The notes under the pieces: model-generated
The model's input: only the letters and a program-made list of their open reading frames with translations
Databases searched by the model: none
Told to the model about the DNA's origin: nothing
NCBI GenBank assembly: GCA_033064195.1
Contig: JARBJD010000134.1
Location: forward strand, 1 to 64,000
Direction: 5' to 3'
Length of the DNA stretch: 64,000 bases
Source of the DNA: Blattamonas nauphoetae
Lineage: Eukaryota; Preaxostyla; Oxymonadida
Shown here: one piece after another, positions 58,449 through 64,000 of the stretch
How the letters are laid out: each line of letters starts with the position of its first letter
How positions within the stretch are numbered: the first letter of the stretch is position 1
Translations under genes and position numbers: made by a program

Positions 58449-59501
58449 TTAATACTTGGTCTGACCCCCGCCAGCAGCAATGACGGCCTCAATGCGTCGG
58501 GGCATGGACCGGATGAGATTTCGAATCAGTTCTTGAGGTATGCTTTTCCAAACTTGATCCAGCCTTGTTCTCAGTTGTTCAGCTGTCTCTATCTTGTTTC
58601 TTTTTATCCTCAGCTTCAGGCTCTGAAATACATTTTCGATCGGAGACAGATCAGGCGAGTAGGCGGGCCACTCCAACTTGTCGAAGCCTTTGTCTTCCAA
58701 CCATCTGACCGTCTCCCGACATGTGTGCTTGGGGTCATTGTCCAACTGTATGAACCTTTTGCCCATCCCAGCTGTTATATCGTCTTTTTCAAGGTGCTTT
58801 TGGAGGATCCTTATGTAGCCCTTTGCATCGAGGGTTTGATGTTCAACTTGGTGGATGGAACCCACGCCGTTCCATCCAATGCTGGCCCAGACCATCACTT
58901 TTGGAGGGTGTGCTTTCTTCTCTTTTCCCCATTTTGGACCGTTTTCTTCTCCCTCAGCTAGCCAGACGTAATCTCTCCCATCAGACACGAAGGCACAGAT
59001 CTTGCTTTCATCCGTCCACAGTATGTTCCTCCATTTCTCAACTGTCCAACTTCTAACATTTAGAGCGAATGTGAGTCTGTCCTTTTTGTGTTTGTCTGTG
59101 AGCATGACTATTTTTCTCCTAGTTCTTTGCCGCAGGCCTGCTTCCGCTGCTCGACAACGAATCGTTGTTACACTGATGTCGATGCCCTTCAAATGAATGT
59201 CGTGTTGAATTTCTGGTGCATGGCTGAAACGATTCTCTCTGATGACGGAGATTACTGCTGAATCTTGTGCCGCTGAGGTCTTTCTCTTTCTCCCCCGTCC
59301 TTTTGCATTTGTCTTCAGAACTCTCCCAGACCATCGTTTTCGGATGAATCTGATAGTTTCTTCCGACTTTCTCGTTTTCCTTGCGACGGTCGCCACATCT
59401 TCGAGTCGGAGAAGATCAACGACTCTCTGTCTAGTTTGCGGTGTGCATTCTTTTTTCTTTTTATGTCTAAACCAGGTAGACATCTGAAGTTTGGGAACCA
59501 T
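58449..59501 (-). mobile_element. Tc1-type transposase gene, DD34E, apparently intact, 350 aa
   Basis: Cut-and-paste transposase of the Tc1/mariner superfamily. The start MVPKLQMSTWFRHKKKK at 59501 gives 350 residues, close to the family's usual 340; the open frame continues upstream to 59771 but is unlike the family. N-terminal paired helix-turn-helix regions (PQTRQRVVDLLRLEDVATVA, then SVTTIRCRAAEAGL) flank a basic KGRGRKRK linker. The catalytic triad is D164 in WTDES, D254 in QLDNDPKHT and E289 in SPIEN, with 34 residues between the last two, which is diagnostic of Tc1. The C-terminus GGGQTKY is also typical. No disabling change is seen. I could not identify convincing terminal inverted repeats, so the element limits are unknown. 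Confidence 0.93.
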
Positions 59502-61740
59502 GATAGAAGAAGTTGAATAAAAGAGCCGGATCATCCAATCGAAGCGTGCGAACAACAAACTTCGCAGTACCAGAATCACTTCGCTTTTTCTTTCACGCCT
59601 CACCTCATCTTTTATCTTTTTATCTCCTCTAACTCCATTTTCTTTTTGAAATAAACCATAATGACAAAAATCCACAGAGAACTGATGATCGACCCTCTTT
59701 ACCAAGATCGCTCTTCCAGCAGCCTCTCCGGACGGTTTCCTTCTCATACCTTCTGTACCTTCATCCAACATCCTGTTCTCTCACACAGTCCTCACCATCT
59801 CGTTGACTCAGGTTCTCTTCGGTAGTAGTTAATTTCCGCGGGCACTGTAGTTGTGTTCCATTCTGTGAGGAAGGAATCTCCTCCTCTCGTCGTGGTTTGT
59901 TGGAATATGATTCACCATCCAGCTTGACCGGTTCTGTTTGTCAAAATAGAGATGGGAGTTAAACTTTGTCTTCGCTGCTCAGTGAGGGAAAGTAATGTTC
60001 TATTCCTTGTCTTCTCCCCAGCGATATTTGTCAGTCAACTAAATCGTCACTCGAGATGAGCGGGATTTGATTGATTGGCTGCTCCTCGTCCATCAGATGG
60101 TGGAGTTATGCTGATACATCACCATCCCTCCCAGTTCCGTTGACATTTTCTCTGTCTTGTTCCCGTGGTGTCTCTTGTCGTATTGATAGTAATCCTATCC
60201 TTGGTTTGCCTCCCAATCCAACCCCGGTGCTCTTGTCTCCCCGACAGGCCAGGTGAGGTGACATTGATCCGGAACGTCGCGATGAGCGATGATATTCTCC
60301 CAAAATTCGAGGAGTGGAGATATCCATCTGTACTTCATTCGATAATTGCGATGGTCGCAGGCTGCGGTTGAAGGACGGTTTCTCAAATGATTGCAGGCGA
60401 AATTTCATCTTGTGTAAAATCATCTTTCCCAGGAGCTTGAATGAGTCCGGCGAAAACAGGATAAAGTGTAGATCAAGATCCTTTTCGGTTTGGGGTGCGT
60501 TGATACAGGAGGTACAAAATATTGACTTGGGAAAGTCTCCAAAGACATGAACTCATCTGTATATTCCTATGTTAGTTTGTTCTCCTCGATCCCCTGCTGG
60601 AATTTTTCCATTTGAGCGTCATGCACATGGTTCCCTTGGATCGAAATGATTCGATTGGTCCCGCCGAATAGAGTTCGCTAGTGCTGTCTGATGAAACTCT
60701 ACAATCGTAATATATCGATATATGCCTTCGTTGACGTTAACCATAATCATGATGCAGTATTTTTGATCGTTCGAATGAAGACCGAATTGTATGAAATAGT
60801 AAACTCGTATTCATGCAATCTGATCATGAACAATCGTTAGATGAGTTATTTCTGCTGCACTGCACGCCTCAAAGATCTATCGACGCGAGGGCCAGTTGAC
60901 CAATCTGGTAGCAAAAGTAGGCTCTCCGATCTTGCGGAACTACTCATATATTTCACCAGTCCCATGAGTGATCACTTCTTTTAGTCTCCCATTGAGCCCT
61001 GATGTCGTGAGATTTGCCAGAAACGATGTTGTATATTCTTCTATGTCGACAGGTTGTTGATCGCGACTCAGCCTTGAGGTCCAATGTGTTTCGAAAAGTA
61101 GCCCATGGTATTATTAGTATTGTAAATCCGAACACTTTCCTTCTGCCCCCCTGTGGGACGTTGGCGTTCAGACATGAAAATAACGACGGAGTTGATTGAT
61201 CTTCATCGCGGTTGATGCTATCTGCGCGGAAATTTCCTCCAAGATTGACTATGAGGAACATTTGTGAGATCCTCATCCGTAACTTAGTACGATCGTTGAT
61301 GTAAATAGAAGTTCGATAGTGTTGAAAAGGAGGCGAGCTTGTTGTTGAAAACACTGACAAAAACTGTGGATAAAGAAGCTCGTGATAATAGTAGCGTCAA
61401 TAAAGCACGAAAATCAATAATTCACGATCTTCAAGGTGGACAATATTACCGTCCGTGCGATGATTTTCCTGAAGTGGTATAGCTATTTGACACTTTTCGA
61501 CTCAAGAGAGGGGTTCAAAAAGTATGGGATCACTTTTTTTGTCAACAAGTTGAAACTCGATTTAAGCTCACCTGAAGAGGAGAAAGTCACTTCAGAACAC
61601 ATTCCCACATGAATAACCCTCTCAAATCGAAAATCGACAATCATACGAAGAATGGGTCAATCTTGATCAAAACAATCATCATTTCGTAGATCAAATGATC
61701 ATACCTGCTATTGAAGTGGAGAGTGCTTTATCTCTCATAC
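59502..61740. other. Unassigned region of about 2.2 kb
   Basis: Only short open frames occur. One at 60165-60371 (plus; SDDILPKFEEWRYPSVLHSI) has plausible protein character but no recognised family. The first few hundred bases should include the right end of the Tc1 element. No RNA gene was identified. Confidence 0.35.
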
Positions 61741-63650
61741 AGATATAGTCATTATTCTTCCTATTTCCGCCAATCAGACACTTCTATCACATGGAGCTTC
61801 CATCTCACTTCACAACTCAAATTTTGACGCATCTACCATTCCAACTGTCTTATCTCCTGTTCTCCACTCGAATCTTTTTCAGACAGAAGTGATCCAAAAT
61901 TTCATGTCACTATTTTCTGCCCATCTGGTTTCTTCTCCGCCATCCTGCAAGTCCGGCCGCACAATTAATTGGACCATCTATACTCGATCTTATTCCACAA
62001 ATCCACTTTATTTCAAGAACTTGATGATCAATTCGTCCATTTTTCCTCGCACTGCAGAAATACCGGCATTGTCACGCAATCACAATCAATCACTGTGACT
62101 TGTTAATCGGGTTCTCTGATCTGCGCGGAGCTCACAAAGGAGAGTTTTCGAAAAGTAGTCATTCCAACCGGTCATTACGCAATCATCTCATCAGAAGCAG
62201 AACAATGTCGTCTCGTCAAAGATCTGAAGGTCGATCTTCACGGAATGACCATAAATGTGAAATTCACGACGTTCACGCGATCAGTGAGGACAATCACCAT
62301 GGAACTCACCTCTTTGCCCACCGCTCTGTGGAACCTTAGTGCGATGACAGCCGACAGGATGACAATCTCATCGCGAACTGCGAAGCGGTCTCCACATGCT
62401 CAACCCCTCCACATGCTCATAATCAATCCAAAATCAAACTAAATTCTTTCTCAGATGTCTGCAGCATCGCCCAAACAACTGTGGATGTTCAGGGCAGCTA
62501 AGCATCTATTGCAGTGGAAATGGGGTGTGTGTGTGAACGAATCGGATCTTTCCTTGTCAACCAGGATGTCCTAATCGTCCCTTCGACTTTCACAAACGCA
62601 CAAACCACATCGTCGATTCGACAGGATCGTTCACTTCAGTCGACGTTTTCACCCTCGATTGCTCCACCTTGTTCTCCACATCGCCTCTCGTCATCAACTT
62701 AATGGCCGATACATCGTCTCTCGACTTCACCGTTCGAGGGTGATCGGCACCCATCTCTCTCCGAAGGGATCCTCGCTCATCTACTGTGAGTTACCCTTGC
62801 TCCGGACCCTTCACGTGTCGAGTGTGGGAGCGCCACGGTTCGGATCATCTCGCTTGGTCCCGAATGCGGATGGCTGTGCGGAGTGTGTTGTTGAATCATG
62901 CGATCGAACCGTTGACCATGACGACACACTCACTCTGACCTCGGCAGCCCTGTCGCCGTTTCTGTCTGTCTGTCGCTCCTGTTAGACGAAAGGGGCTGAG
63001 ATCTCTCCTGTCGGAGGGTCTGCAACCACTTTCAGGTCGCCCCGGACGCGGCTGACCTCATACTGCACATACACAAGTTTCAGTTGAATTCCCGTTCTAT
63101 ACACCGTCTGCGCTGCTTCTTCTTGTCTTCGACGCGCCACTGCGCATCGCGAGCCTCCTTCAGAACGAGAGGGCTCAATCTGCCACCAAGAGCCCATTGT
63201 CTCGCCAACCATCATCTTCGTCGACAACGAAAGGCACAGGCCACAAGAAGGAATCCCACGAAAGCGAAGGATAAAGATGAACTGGAGGATCCCAACACCA
63301 AGGGTCACCGCATGCCTTGATCGTGAAGCTTGATCACGAACTGTATCGAAAGTCGAAATCGCCGTCTGAAGCTCATCATCGAGAACACACCTTCGCCAAA
63401 GAGGGTTCAGATGGAAGCAACGACGCGGCAGTCATCGTCCGAACAGATTTCGATAGACTGAAAGTGTGACATCAACCATAACAATCACAGACATCACCAA
63501 CGTTATTCACACCGGACGAACCTCAGATCCAACACGAAGGAACAGTGGCGTCAAAACAACTACCTGCCAAGATATCAACCAACGAAGAGCGAAACTGGAT
63601 CATCGACACCCTTCTTCGTCGCGTTTCCCATCCTACCCAACAACGACAAG
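61741..63650 (+). pseudogene. Decayed beta-helix surface protein gene
   Basis: Pieces of Ser/Thr/Asn-rich beta-helix text appear in shifting frames: FMSLFSAHLVSSPPSCKSG near 61905, ISSEAEQCRLVKDLKVDLHG near 62195, CERIGSFLVNQDV and FTNAQTTSSIR near 62535-62620, HVSSV and GCAECVVESCDRTVDHDDTL near 62810-62930, then GEISPVGGS-like text near 63000. Several frameshifts separate them and no single frame spans the region, so it is a relic. It belongs to the same broad family as 48596-55424 but is not a close copy of it. Confidence 0.5.
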
Positions 63651-63657
63651 ATCAGAC

Positions 63658-64000
63658 ATGGCAGACTCGTCAAACCCGCTGATCGGCGACACGACAATCA
63701 AGCCGATGGAGACAGTGTTGTTCGAGATCTGCCCGGAACATCAGAAAGTGAGGCTTCTGACGCCTCTGATGTCGTGTGCGGTGTTTCTGGCGTCGGATGC
63801 GTTTGGGAACTGCGTTGTGCAGCGAATGTTTGATAGCCTCCTCTCCTTCACTCACACCAGGATCATTCATGCCTCTATTCAACCCGCCGAGCCACGCGTG
63901 GAACATACAGATGCTGATGGAGAAGAACTCGCGCTAGTACTTGCTCGGAATGATGAACAAGCCGCAGCTGGCGGGACTGATCTCAGACAGATTTGCGAAC
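63658..64000 (+). CDS. Possible PUF (Pumilio-type) RNA-binding protein, 5' part, continues past the window
   Basis: ATG at 63658 opens MADSSNPLIGDTTIKPMETV and the frame stays open to the window end (114 codons). Residues about 37-60 (LTPLMSCAVFLASDAFGNCV then VQRMFDSLLS) match the Puf repeat pattern, in which a helix carrying a D-x-x-GN-x-VVQ core contacts one RNA base. PUF proteins bind 3' untranslated regions and repress or localise mRNAs. Only one repeat is visible, and a long polar stretch follows (EHTDADGEELALVLARNDEQ). Family assignment rests on this one motif. Confidence 0.4.
   Translation, partial: MADSSNPLIGDTTIKPMETVLFEICPEHQKVRLLTPLMSCAVFLASDAFGNCVVQRMFDSLLSFTHTRIIHASIQPAEPRVEHTDADGEELALVLARNDEQAAAGGTDLRQICE

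Noticed and set aside
59502-59771. N-terminal extension of the Tc1 transposase
   Set aside because: The added 90 residues are unlike any Tc1 transposase, and the methionine at 59501 gives the usual length.

Overview
The window looks like nuclear DNA of a microbial eukaryote, most likely an oxymonad (Preaxostyla) close to Blattamonas. This is an inference from several things: many short (about 33-67 nt) GT-AG introns with poorly conserved donors, a standard genetic code, secreted parallel beta-helix surface proteins with a Cys-rich membrane tail, ARM-like solenoid proteins, and kinases with an unusual HGD or HCD catalytic loop. It is not bacterial: there are no operons or ribosome binding sites, and splicing is needed to read most genes.

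Layout. (1) 1-1430 is a 1.4 kb near-palindrome. (2) 1802-2264 is the 5' part of a Rho/Rac-type GTPase gene, cut off at about 2316 by the next block. (3) 2316-20848 is a four-unit tandem array (about 4.6 kb per unit, minus strand). Each unit holds a five-exon gene for a protein of about 1,120 residues plus the 3' end (membrane and cytosolic tail) of a beta-helix surface protein gene. Only the rightmost unit keeps the whole surface gene (20396-22177); the third unit's large gene is damaged. (4) 22342-40453, all minus strand, contains an acidic protein gene, an ARM-like gene and a Greatwall/Rim15/IRE-type AGC kinase gene. A 7.35 kb direct tandem duplication (23341-30686 and 30687-38048) gives two full ARM-like genes, one whole and one truncated acidic gene, one whole kinase and one kinase 3' fragment. 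(5) 40771-48076 holds a kinase/coiled-coil/SPRY-like gene and three ARM-like genes. (6) 48596-55424 is a very large beta-helix surface gene split by a young 1,646 bp terminal-inverted-repeat element with 8 bp target duplications and an unrecognised spliced cargo gene. (7) 55369-64000 is a degenerate zone: an inverted-repeat element, a 27 bp minisatellite, a decayed SPRY-like fragment, an apparently intact Tc1 transposase gene (58449-59501), a decayed beta-helix gene, and the start of a possible PUF (Pumilio) RNA-binding protein at the right edge.

Functionally, surface proteins and cytosolic signalling or solenoid proteins are the main content. The strongest theme is gene birth and damage by local duplication: three independent repeat architectures (array, 7.35 kb duplication, palindrome) lie within 40 kb. 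The intron structures were checked by arithmetic: in array units A, B and D the predicted exons are 291, 124, 536, about 2,080 and 338 nt, and the sums divide by three.
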